NCBI RefSeq assembly: GCF_009017415.1
Contig: NC_092406.1
Span: 2,976,001 to 3,040,000, forward strand
Length of the DNA stretch: 64,000 nucleotides
DNA from: Aspergillus flavus
Taxonomy: Eukaryota; Ascomycota; Eurotiomycetes; Eurotiales; Aspergillaceae
Reading direction: 5' to 3'
The position numbers were made by a program, and so were the translations under genes. A model generated the notes under the pieces. It had not been told where the DNA came from. It was given only the letters and a program-made list of their open reading frames with translations, and ran no database searches. Position 1 is the first letter of the stretch, and each line of letters starts with the position of its first letter. Positions 1 through 11,143 of this stretch are shown piece after piece.

Positions 1-2266
1 GAAGGACAGACAGTGAGGATGGTGGTATGCTTGTCTGTTTTCTGATCGTCTTCCAGGCGGTGTCCAGAGGACTCGAACTGTTATCTTCTATTACCCCTAG
101 AAGGGGCTCTAGAGGGCCACTATGGCAGTTAGCAATCGGAACTACTATTATAGCACTTGGAGTATAAAGAGTTGTGGGGCGAACCATGGCAATGCAACCC
201 TATCACTTTTCCGAACCTGAGCACTATTTGCCTTTGGACTCTTTGGCAGTTCTTGTTCGATATTGGCGCCTCGAACGATATAACATAGAACTGCCCGATG
301 ATATGGTGGTTCTTGTCGCAGGTGGTCTTGGATTTGTACAGACTTTAACTGTGAAGGCTGTTGCGTGGCCGTTTCGTGCTCAAATGATGTGAAGATTGCC
401 ATCGGGAAAGTCGCAATGATTTCGACAAAAACACACTGTAGGGTCGAGACAGCGGACCCTTGAGTAGTGTATAAGAAAATGTAGAAATAGCATTTTCACC
501 GACAATTCACAAACACGTCATGTAATTGGGCAGGAAACCTTGATAGGCGCGCAGACAGTCGAATAGTACTGTTGCTAGGTACCGTATCCTGAAGCTGGCG
601 GAAGCTGACTGGTCTGCCATGACGAAGCGGGCTCCACGCTTCAGCTCAGCCTGGATTAAATCTCGATTCTTGCAGATCAAACTTAGCTGTGGGGTGACCT
701 GTCTTACTCGGCTGAAATGAGGTGGTCAAGAGTGGTGTGGCAAGCGTTCAGAATTCGTCGAGCCGTGCATCATGAAATCTGAAAACCCATGAACAGTTCC
801 CTGGAGGATGATATGAATATGTTTGAATCAGGAGGATTAGAAATATCCCGGTAGTTGTGACGGTACTTTGTCGAGCTGACTCGAACACCAGTTCTTTAGC
901 TGGGTCAGATCTCAGCGCTAAGCCATCTCGGGACAGGCGAGGGCTGATCCACTCTAAGAGGAGTTAGCATATGTTGATCCATTCTATAATGAGATTGTGA
1001 TTTCAGGCGGGAAACTTGTTGTCCCTAGGGCTAAATCCTTATGAAAGCATAGACACAGCACAGTTACTCTCAGTGATGATCATGCAGACTTGTCGCCCAA
1101 TGTGGCCTTATTGATTACCCAGGATAACAGTACACAATAGTTCTATTAAGTGCACTGCAGTCTGTGACTCGGGAAATATGATTAACACCCATTGGCATTG
1201 AATACCGCGGATATATCATTTCCATCGCAGTGTTGAAAATTGGCAACATGCCCATAGTGGGGGAGGCATTCAGTTCGTTCTGACACTTTCAGCAGGTAAA
1301 CCCTTTTCGACCCCAGTTCGAACGTAAGAGAAGACATTCGATCAAAACGTGGTAGAGACCCTTCTCCACTACATTATACTATACTAAAGCAGTGGTACCG
1401 TGAGCTTCCAGTTCAGGTATGTGGGTCGTCGTTTTAAAATTCCATTGTTGTTTAAGCATTGATGGGCACGTTTGAAAAGTAACCCTTGGTCCTAAACCCG
1501 ACAAAAGCTTGGACTGGAGTGCGTATTTTATGTACTTAATGTGATTCAGTACAATATGAGGTTACAAACTCGAATTTCGTACTCAATCTGTTCCCTCCTA
1601 TCGATTAATATAATAGTTGTCAAATCTAAAGGACTATCCACTAGTAGCGGCCGTTTAAATCAAGAAGTAAGAGGTCATTGTGTGTACTGTACAATTATTT
1701 AATGGATGCGGGGAAATGTGGGGTATTCTCATTGTTTGGTCGATTAGGATTCTCCTTGTGTCCCACCTCTTGTCATTCATGTTACTTTCCACTTTCCTTG
1801 ACCTCGAGTCAAGAATCAGCAAACATGCTGATGTTACCCCAAGGTTGTCATTGCGTTCCATTTCGTGGGGAGAGATCCTCTCCTATGGAGGTTATCCGAT
1901 ATTCGACCGAGATGGACAGGGTTCGCATGGTTACCCTCGTGCTACCCCAGGACCCCATATTCTTGTTCTTATCCAGATTCCTGGTTTGCTTCTTGTTCCG
2001 GTCTTCCCGAGTCCATGTAATATTCGACTTACTTCCAATTTCCGATCATCCCGCTTGGGTTGACCGTGATGCAGTTGATGTGAGCAGTCATACAATAGTG
2101 CGCCACTTATATCCGTATTGGGTCAACGTGGAAATGTAACCGATGCATTTCCCGCAGGCCAAAGGCCCCTTCCTTGTCATTATAAATAATCACTCTCTGC
2201 TCACTCTGGACCCTGGACCCTTGCTGCATCCACTCAACCTTCAACGCCAACCTGACCCCGAATCCG
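1..2266. other. Gene-poor left end and agdC upstream region
   Basis: I see no convincing gene here. The few open frames (up to about 150 codons, near 1680-2140, overlapping in two frames) have no recognisable domain or codon pattern and end in the promoter of the downstream glucosidase. The right end must contain the agdC promoter and 5' leader. Confidence 0.6.
2181..2188 (+). promoter_or_regulatory. TATA box of the agdC promoter
   Basis: A TATAAATA element lies 79-86 bases before the agdC ATG, with a C/T-rich leader (about 2190-2260) between. Spacing and order are those of a fungal core promoter. I did not find a clean CGG-N8-CGG AmyR site nearby. Confidence 0.55.
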
Positions 2267-5240
2267 ATGTTGGGTTCTCTCCTACTTCTTGCCCCCTTGG
2301 CGGGAGCTGCCGTAATTGGGTCACGAGCGGACACCAAGCAGTGCCCTGGATACAAGGCATCCAATGTCCAGGAAAATGATCGGTCTTTGACGGCCGACTT
2401 GACCCTCGCAGGAAAACCCTGCAACACCTATGGCACCGATCTGCAGAACCTCAAGCTTCTGGTAGAATACCAAACTGGTAGGAGCACTGCTCTTTTGCTT
2501 TTGGGAAAAATCGGTTACTAAACATCAGGTTAGATGAGCGTCTTCATGTTAAGATATATGACGCCGAAGAACGTGTATACCAGGTACCTGAAAAGGTGAC
2601 CCCTCGAGTAGACAGTGGCGATGGTTCTAGTAAAGACTCCGCACTTAAATTTGAATACGAGGAAGAGCCCTTTTCGTTTACCGTGAAAAGAGATGATGAA
2701 GTATTGTTCGACAGCTCTGCGGAGAACCTTATCTTTCAGTCACAATATCTGAAGCTTCGTACCTGGCTCCCGGAGAACCCATATTTGTATGGTCTAGGAG
2801 AGCATACCGACCCCTTACGCCTTTCTACTACCAACTACACACGTACCTTCTGGAATCGTGACGCCTATGGTACTCCTGCAAATAGCAATTTGTATGGCAC
2901 TCATCCTGTGTACTACGACCATCGCGGTGAATCCGGAACTCACGGTGTTTTCTTGCTGAACTCCAATGGAATGGACGTTTTCATTGACAAGACGGCAGAC
3001 GGCAAGCAATACCTTGAGTATAACGCTCTGGGTGGCATTTTTGACTTTTACTTCTTCACTGGCTCCAATCCAAAAGAGGCCAGTATAGAGTATTCTAAGA
3101 TCGTCGGCCTTCCTGCTATGCAGAGTTACTGGACTTTTGGAGTATGCCATACCCTCTCCGCACACTTGATCTATGATATTGTCAAGTATCTAGTGCATTG
3201 ACTAACCTGTGAGTAATAGTTGCATCAATGCCGATACGGCTACCGTGATGTCTATCAGGTTGCGGAAGTAGTCTATAACTATACCAAGGCTGGCATCCCC
3301 CTAGAGACTATGTGGACAGACATCGACTACATGGACCGAAGGAGAGTTTTCTCTCTTGACCCAGACCGCTTCCCCTTGGAAAAGATGCGTGAGCTGGTCG
3401 GTTACCTCCATGACCACGACCAGCATTACATTGTTATGGTTGACCCTGCTGTTAGTGTGAGCGGTAAGTAACTACCCCCCTCTTCTGCGAAAGACATTGA
3501 TTACTTATTCCGTTTCAGACAACGGGGCCTTTAACAGGGGACTCGAGCAGGATGTCTTCCTCAAGACTCAAAATGGCAGTTTATACAAAGGTATGAAATC
3601 ACGACCACCCAAGATGAATAAATCGTGCTGAGACAGGATTAGGTGCCGTGTGGCCTGGTGTGACTGCTTATCCAGATTGGTTTCACCCTGACATTCAAGA
3701 CTACTGGAACTCTGAATTCAGTACCTTCTTCAACGCGGAGACCGGTGTCGACATTGACGGCCTGTGGATCGACATGAACGAGGCCTCGAATTTCTGTCCA
3801 GATCCCTGTACTGATCCAGAAAGATATTCCTCCGAGAACAATCTTCCACCTGCGCCACCACCCGTCCGGTCAAGCAGCCCTCGTCCCTTGCCTGGCTTTC
3901 CTGCCGATTTCCAGCCTTCCTCTGCCAGCCGATCTCAGAAGAGAATCGTCAAGGCAAAGGTCGGACTTGAGGGCCGCGATCTACTCAATCCACCTTACAA
4001 GATCCGGAACGAGGCCGGGTCCCTTAGCAACAAGACCATCAACACTGGTATCGTTCACGCTGGAGAGGGATATGCAGAATATGATACGCACAATTTATAT
4101 GGAACAAGTGAGAGTATATGAGACCCCGAGGGCCTGTCCGCTGGGCTAATCTATCTCAGTGATGAGCTCCAGTTCTCGTGAAGCTATGCAGTATCGTCGC
4201 CCTGAGGTGAGGCCTCTGGTTATTACCCGCAGCACTTACGCGGGTGCAGGACGAGACGTTGGACATTGGTATGCTCAGTACATCCGAGGCGAGAGCTATA
4301 GCTAACATACAACAGGCTTGGTGACAATTTCAGCAAGTGGGAACATTACCGGATCAGCATCGCTGAGGGGCTTGCTTTTGCATCAATGTTCCAGGTCCCT
4401 ATGGTTGGGGCTGACGTCTGTGGGTTCGCTGGTAACACGACTGAGGAGCTTTGCGCTCGCTGGGCCTCCTTGGGAGCATTCTTTACTTTCTACCGCAACC
4501 ATAATGAGATCGGCAACATTGGACAGGAATTCTACGTCTGGCCCACAGTAGCGGAATCCGCTCGCAAGGCTATTGACATCCGATACCGGCTTCTCGATTA
4601 CATTTACACCTCGTTCTACAAGCAGTCGCAGACCGGCGAGCCATTCTTGCAGCCAGTATTCTACTTGTACCCTGAAGACGAGAATACCTTCTCTATCGAC
4701 TTGCAGTTCTTCTACGGTGACGCCATTCTCGTCAGCCCAGTCCCCGATAAGGGCCTTACTTCGGTCGATGCATACTTCCCCGATGACATATTCTACGACT
4801 GGTACACAGGCACACCCGTTCGTGGCCATGGCGCAAATATCACTCTCAGCAACATCGACATCACCCACATTCCCCTACACATCCGTGGAGGCAGCATTAT
4901 CCCCATCCGGTCTTCAAGTGCCATGACCACGACTGAGCTTCGCGAGAAGAGCTTCCAGCTCATCATCGCGCCGGGACTGGACGGCACTGCGTCTGGCAGC
5001 CTGTACTTGGATGACGGTGACTCCTTGGAGCAAAAGGCCACGCTGGAAGTCGAATTCGAGTACCGCAAAGGTGTGCTTCATATTGACGGAAAGTTTGAGC
5101 TTCACGCCAGCTTGGTAGAGTCGGTTACTTTACTGGGACAGGGCAAGGGTGGATCCCGGGCTCGCCGTGAGGATGGTACCAAGAAGACCATTCAGACAAA
5201 CCTGGAGCTTTCGAAGCCCACGGAGATCAAGTTGGAATAA
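2267..5240 (+). CDS. agdC: Secreted alpha/beta-glucosidase, GH31 (AgdC type)
   Basis: Exons 2267-2477, 2534-3141, 3220-3463, 3519-3590, 3637-4107, 4160-4268 and 4316-5240 join in frame to 879 aa, the usual length for AgdC. The start opens a hydrophobic signal peptide ([16 protein letters not shown]), so the enzyme is exported. It should release glucose from the non-reducing end of maltose, malto-oligosaccharides and related glucosides. The GH31 nucleophile signature WIDMNEAS is at about residues 422-429, with Asp424 as nucleophile; the HWLGDN acid/base region follows near residue 574. Other family landmarks are [14 protein letters not shown] and HIRGG near the C-terminus. Sequence resemblance is to the AgdC group rather than the AgdA group; this rests on memory of the family. 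No frame break was found. The neighbouring amidohydrolase converges on its 3' end. Confidence 0.93.
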
Positions 5241-6795
5241 GTATGATCACATCTGTACCGTGTCGAGATGGTAATGGGGTTGTCTAGTCTTACATAGAGA
5301 CAAATATTCTACAATAATGAACTTCGTGTGAGCCATACACTCGCCATCCTCATTCCAGGACAATCTTTAATTAAAAGCCACACCAAATACCTACACTTCG
5401 CACCTAACATGCCAAAGAAGAAGAAGAGTAGAGAGAGGAGGCGAGAAGCCAGAGCAAATACCAAATAATATACAAACACACCAAGTTCTCTTTCTTAGAA
5501 TAAATACCTCTCCACAAACCCCATATCGCATCCACAAACAAGGATGGTTAGAGGAACCTGTGAGTTGGAATGATTATTCCTTTGGTTTGGGGGATTGTTC
5601 ATTGTTGCTTGTCGGTCTGGTAATTTAGAGATTGGGGATAGGGTTGGGCTCTTGAGAACTAAGATACTAAATGTACTACGACACATTTTCAACCGAAACT
5701 ACTTAATATCTTCATTGATCTCTTGGATGTAGATATCTATATTTGTACTTGTAATCGTCTCAATCTTAAGTGCAATCTCAACGACACAAGTCGGCTAAAT
5801 ACCAAATTAGGGCTTTAGAAGTAAAGGCCAAGAGAAGGTATATGAACCTCCGAGATCTTTACGTGGATATACTAGGAGCAATTGCAAGTATAGTAGCGTC
5901 CGACGTTCCTGTGGATCTTGGTCTTCTTTCGATAAAGGATAAAGATTGATTGAATATGAACAGCTTATTTATTTTTGGATATGCAGGGAGCTAAGTATAT
6001 AAATTTCCTCATACAATTTCTGTCCGTGCTAGGATATCGCCCTACTAGACGATATTATATATACTGAGTCGGCTGTAGCCTTTTATGATTATCTTCTGTG
6101 AATAAGTATTTCAACAACCTCCATACAGTATTCCCATACCTGTCTGATCTACTAGTTACTCATGCGACTTGTGTGGTTGTTCAAGGCATGGATGGGATCT
6201 TCAACGTACAAGCGATTGTATCCCAGCCTGTGTCTTCCAACCAATCATTTCACTATTCCGGGGCCACGCGGAGATTAAACCACACATATTAGCTAGACGG
6301 GATGTGGTAAGTGAATGCCAGGCAGCGAAAGGATATTATGGTAAGCCAAGAGCCATTGAAACCCTAGTGTGATATATGATCGGATTGAGGATATTCGTTC
6401 CCCCGTATTTGCCATGCTAGGGGTATGCTCGGCTATGAGTACTAGTAAGTGTGCCAGAACTAGCGAGTGGATGACCAAGTACGTATTCTCGGATAAAGTG
6501 AGTGGCACTGGGTGCACATCTATACAGTATGCAGTGATGCCTTCGGAGTAAAACTCCGTTCATGCAAATTTAGCGTGAATCGTCGCCCGTCCCCACACTC
6601 CTTCAGCCGACGTTTTAGTCCAGCCTATCGAACCACGTCGGAACCTGTCCGAGACGTAGTATCCAACGTCATTTACAGTTTGAATTGTGAAATTGTCCAT
6701 TATCATGAATATTGTAGCGTAAAAGATTAGTCTAATGGTTGGTAATAGTCGTAACTCGTTAACACTGAAGTTGCCTCGAAGCCGTGTACCTTCAC
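5241..6795. other. Convergent intergenic region
   Basis: About 1.55 kb between the converging 3' ends of agdC and the amidohydrolase. It is A/T-rich with only short open frames (up to about 75 codons) lacking any recognisable motif. It presumably holds the two 3' UTRs; I see nothing else. Confidence 0.6.
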
Positions 6796-7791
6796 TCAGT
6801 CCATAGTTTGCGCGTCCAACAACTCTTCGGCATTCCGACGAAACACCCGCTCGGTCAACACGGGATCGTTCCCGCATACCCGTAGACACAGTTCCGTGAA
6901 CGGGGCGATATCGGTCCCCCAAAATCGCGTATGCGGCCAATCCGTTGCGAAAAGCACGCGGTTTGGGGCCTGTCGGAGGAGTTCCCGGGCCATCATCTCG
7001 ATGTCTCGCATTTCATGATCCTTGCTGAGCCGGTAGGGTGCGGAGATTTTCACATATGTGTTCCCCGCTCGAAGGAGGGATACTAGGGATGAAAACCCGG
7101 GCAGTGAATAGGGGTCGAACGAGGCTCCATCTGTCCAGTTCATAGATAGTAGGTCCGGGCCACCAAAGTGGTCGATGCAGAGTTTGACACCAAGCTGGGG
7201 GACAATAGGCTCGAGTAGTGGGATCATTTCGAGGGGGACGTAGACTTGAATAGCCCAGCCGAAAGGACGGACAATCTCCGCGTGTTGTAATAGCGTCTGT
7301 GCCAGCTCATCCTGGTCCATCACTTTCCCTACTGACCTCAAGTTCACACGTACTCCACGCACGCCCAGTGAATGCCATCTGGATAATGTTTGGGTATCTG
7401 TATTTATCGGATCAATCACCACCACCCCTCGCCCGCGAGAGGGACCGATACGCCTGAGTGCTTCGAGAAGACAGGAATTATCATATCCGTATATCGATGG
7501 TTGAACAAGGACGATATTCTCGATTCCTAGTGAGGACTCAAACGCTAGAGCCTCCTCGATAGTATGTGTCGAGGGTTGATACACTGCACTTGCATCAACC
7601 GGAAAGCGATGCGGCTCAACGACATGCATATGTGTATCCCATGCTTTGGCAGGAAGCCTCTGCCTTAACGGGAGAGCATGTACAGGTTTCTGTTCATCCC
7701 TGCTGAAAGTGAACAGCTCCCCCTTTTGGAAGGTAGTTAAGGAGGCACGAGGGCCAAGGACGTCAGGTCGAGGCTGGACAGACGTAAGCAT
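6796..7791 (-). CDS. Amidohydrolase-2 family metal-dependent hydrolase
   Basis: Single-exon TIM-barrel hydrolase of the amidohydrolase-2 group, which includes 2-pyrone-4,6-dicarboxylate lactonase and related decarboxylases/lactonases. Family landmarks visible: DTHMHV near the N-terminus (first metal site), CIDHFGG in the middle and FATDWPH near the C-terminus (metal-binding His and Asp). The open frame extends upstream to an ATG at 7875, but the N-terminal 28 residues added there look unlike the family; the Met at 7791 gives 331 aa and is preferred, unless the extension is a targeting sequence. The substrate cannot be told from sequence; an aromatic-catabolism lactone or acid is a reasonable guess. 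It diverges from the sugar transporter across a 1.2-kb promoter region. Confidence 0.82.
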   Translation of the reverse strand: MLTSVQPRPDVLGPRASLTTFQKGELFTFSRDEQKPVHALPLRQRLPAKAWDTHMHVVEPHRFPVDASAVYQPSTHTIEEALAFESSLGIENIVLVQPSIYGYDNSCLLEALRRIGPSRGRGVVVIDPINTDTQTLSRWHSLGVRGVRVNLRSVGKVMDQDELAQTLLQHAEIVRPFGWAIQVYVPLEMIPLLEPIVPQLGVKLCIDHFGGPDLLSMNWTDGASFDPYSLPGFSSLVSLLRAGNTYVKISAPYRLSKDHEMRDIEMMARELLRQAPNRVLFATDWPHTRFWGTDIAPFTELCLRVCGNDPVLTERVFRRNAEELLDAQTMD

Positions 7792-7875
7792 GTTGAACAG
7801 AGAACGGCAGGGTATTATCCAGAGGCGAGAGGACGAAGAAGTGTCGTGCAACGATGACAAGGATAAGAGTATCAC

Positions 7876-8994
7876 CGATAGTATATAGTGATCTAAAACG
7901 GCGAATAGTCGGGACTCAACTCACTAAGATAGTTGGGGGTATTCTCCCGACTGCCCTCTTTGATAGACAAGTCCGTAGGGATATCATATTTGATTCCGAG
8001 CCCGCCAAGTTATAATAACAGGTTTACAGCAGCGGATTTAGTCTCGCCAGATTCCCGTTTGCTTTACCGGAAGCAAGGCAGGAAGAGAGGGAAAAAAAAT
8101 TAAAAAAGGGACGAATCAGTCAGTGACCCACAGGGGAGGTGGCTATCTACTCTCCTTGAAGCCTTAAGTAAGGCATGCTGACAACGGAGGTTGTCCGTGA
8201 GGGAGTTCAGTAGACTGCGGATACCATCAGATATACTCTTTCCCGGGGGCTTAGAATGATCCGATCTGACCGGAAGTTATACGGGCGAGTGGACCAATGG
8301 TAGAGTGGTATCTGAGGTGTCACTGGTGATTACTGTAGGAAAAACAATCATCCCTTCCATAGATGGCGTACTCCGTATATGGTGTAGAGATCCCAGCAGC
8401 AGTAAGGGTCTCTCAGTCCCAAGTCCTTTCACGTACTAAGCGAAGGGAGAGTGGATTAACATGGGCGGAGACAGCCGACAACGACCACGCCCTGAACCGT
8501 GCCAAGTTGGAAGGGAGTCCACACGTTCTTCTTAAAGCTCCAAATGCCGCATTTCCCGAGTGACAGATGGCTGGATACAGTAATTTCTCTGCCTTTTCTG
8601 CACGGCGTAACCTAGACCAGCATGACTCAATGAATCTGCGAAGATCTTCATGTCATTACACAAGTGAGGAGTAAAGGTTTAGATTGAAGGAGGAGGAGAA
8701 GCATGGCGACAGAGCGGAAGTTGACCGAGGCGGAGGGGGCGTGACTAGGAAGCCCTCTTTTAAAACTCTTCGCCGTCCAGTTTGCCCCCATCGCGCCGAA
8801 AGGTCCTCCTTCCCGTCTCCAGTTCGGAGAGTACCCGTCCTCGTTTATACTGCCGCCCCCGATAATAATAATAATAATATATCGAAGGATCGCTTAGCTG
8901 TTGTCATCGTCTGATTTCCCCGGATTTTTCGATTTCGGCAGAATCGAACAAATCACATTCCATCCTTTAATCCTCTCGCCGTCCAATCGCCGTC
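7876..8994. other. Divergent promoter region, hydrolase/sugar transporter
   Basis: About 1.1 kb separating two divergent genes. It contains a short ATA/AAT microsatellite at about 8860-8882 and a purine-rich stretch near 8690-8740. Open frames here (66-80 codons) look like chance. It probably carries both promoters and the transporter 5' UTR. Confidence 0.55.
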
Positions 8995-10777
8995 ATGGTA
9001 GACTGGTCCCGGTGGAAGACCCACCCCTATTATGCTCTTGTTATCTTCATTATTGCTTGTGGGAGTATCCCCAAAGGTGAGATATAGCATGATCCTGGTC
9101 TATATAACATCTATCTTCATTGTAATTCTGACCGGGCGTGCATCTTGCAGGTTATGACGAAGGTGGCTTCAGCGCTAGCGTGAAATTGGAATCTTTCAAA
9201 GAAGACTTCAACCTCATTTCATCCAATTGGACCCACGATGAGACAGGGCTTGCCAACCGCAGTGCCAATATCACCTCTTTCAATGTCTTGGGTGCTGCCT
9301 TCGGTGCACTCTTCGCCCTGGACCTGAATGATCGATTCGGCAGATTAAACTCATGGCGCTTGGCTTGTCTGGTATGGGCGTCGGGCCTGTTCATCCAGGT
9401 CTTCTCTTCGGGCATATATGGCCTCTTGCTGTTCGCGAGAATCTGGAGCGGTTTGGGAGCTGGAGCTCTGACCGTGACGACACCGCTATATTTGTCTGAA
9501 ATCGGTACGTGGCGCATTTGGGACTGAGACATCCTGGAGCTGCATTGCTAATGCTTATTAGCCCCCGCACGAACTAGAGGACTTGTGGTTAGCTGCTACA
9601 TGGTCATCTTGTTGGCCGTTTTAGCTATGGGTAAGTCTAGGGATATTATCAATGGAACCAACAAAGCTTAGATTGTGGAGGCTAATCTCAGCGATCGTGG
9701 AAATTAGGTTTCTTTATTAATTACGGCGCCAACCAACACATGGCCCCAACCCGGACACAGTACCGGCTGGTACAAGCTATCCCCCTAATCCCAGTCGGAC
9801 TCGCCATGATGGCCTCCTACATTGTCCCAGAAACGCCCCGCTACCTAGTCTCCAAACAAAAACATGACGAAGGCCGCGCAGTACTCGCCCGCCTCCGCGG
9901 CAAAGACATCAACGACCCGGAACTTGAAGCCGAATTCGTCCTAATCGACTCACAAGTACGCGCCAAAGCTAGCGATCTTGCCACCGTCACCCCCTGGACA
10001 GCCTTCAAAGAAACGCAAACCAACCCCAACTACCGCCAGCGCTTCTGGCTCCTCATCACAATGCACACAATCGCCCAATGGACGGGCGGCAACGGCATCA
10101 CCTACTACATCTCGACGATCTTCGAGTACGCCGGTGTAACAGGCAACTCGACCTCGCTGATCAGCTCCGGCGCCTACGGCATTGTCAAGCTGGTCTTCAC
10201 GATGGCCTTCACATGGGGACTTATCGACCTGTTCGGCCGCCGCCGTTGCGCCTTGGCGGGTCTCAGTCTCCAGCTAGCGGCCCACATTTACATGGGCGCC
10301 TATATGGGTCTGCAACCCGGCTCATCCGACAACAAATCCGCGTCCGACGCCGCCATCGCCTCTGTCTTCGTTTACGCCGTCGGCTGGTCCGTCGGCCTCT
10401 GTACAATCCCTTACCTCTACGGAACGGAGATCTTCCCTACCCGTATCCGGAACGTGAGTTATGCGGTCAGTATGTCGCTGCACTGGTTCTTCCAGTTTGC
10501 CGTCGTCCGCGTCACGCCTAATATGTTCGCCTCGTTGAATGTGTGGGGCGCCTATCTCTTCTGGGCTATCATTTGTACCCTTGGTTTGGTTATCTTGGGT
10601 ATCTGGATGCCTGAGACTAAGGGTGTGCCGATCGAGCGCATGGGTGATCTTTTCGATACCCCGTGGTACCTGCGTTGGCGTGCCCGGCCTAAGTCTGATG
10701 ACTCCCTTGAAACGGCTCCCAGTGTCTCTTCTAGTACTGGCGCTAAGCAGCCGGAGTACAAGAATACGTCCTTGTAA
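8995..10777 (+). CDS. MFS sugar transporter
   Basis: Exons 8995-9076, 9151-9504, 9562-9630 and 9708-10777 join to 524 aa, typical of the fungal sugar porter family (12 TM). It should move a hexose, pentose or disaccharide across the plasma membrane with protons. Family marks: KGYDEGGFSAS in TM1, DRFGR between TM2 and TM3, PETPRYLV after TM6, YYISTIFEYAG in TM7, DLFGRRR between TM8 and TM9, and PETKGVPIERM after TM12. The upstream exon supplies the N-terminus (MVDWSRWKTHPYYALVIF), so the start at 8995 is well supported. Codon third positions in the last exon drift from C/A-rich to G/T-rich near 10.4 kb (see findings). The substrate is not predictable from motifs. A Zn2Cys6 regulator gene converges on it. 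Confidence 0.9.
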
Positions 10778-11143
10778 TATCTTTTTCTTGGATACCCTGC
10801 CCCTTCTAATGTATTCTCTGTCTCTATCTTTACGAGATTTAATATTTCTTTTACATGCCCTTTTCTTGTCTATGTTGAAGACTTTGTTGCATGTTCATAT
10901 AGACCATATACACTTTGTACTTTTTTTTTGTCCTATACCCGCTTCTATGTATTTGTATCCATTAGAAGTTAGAGATTACAGCTATACCACCAAAAGTCTT
11001 GTTTTGTCTCCTCCAACAAAGACCTGAAAAAATTAACATAATTCTTCAAGAGGTATAAACAACCCAGGATTGCTCCATTCGCCTATAGCTCCTCTAACTG
11101 CAAAATGCCCAATCCTCGCTTCTTGCAACTCTTAACACATAAA
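10778..11143. other. Convergent 3' intergenic region
   Basis: A 366-bp T-rich stretch between the converging 3' ends of the transporter and the Zn2Cys6 regulator. It holds the 3' UTRs only; I see nothing else. Confidence 0.6.

Noticed and set aside
1636..1660. Polylinker-like ACTAGTAGCGGCCG, as if vector sequence
   Set aside because: The NotI and PmeI sites are incomplete and flanking sequence is ordinary A/T-rich genomic DNA.
1678..2139. Overlapping + strand open frames of 127 and 153 codons
   Set aside because: Two frames overlap, no motif or domain is recognisable, and they run into the agdC promoter.
8292..8330. A-box-like TGGTAGAGTGG suggesting a tRNA
   Set aside because: No B box or cloverleaf follows within a reasonable distance.
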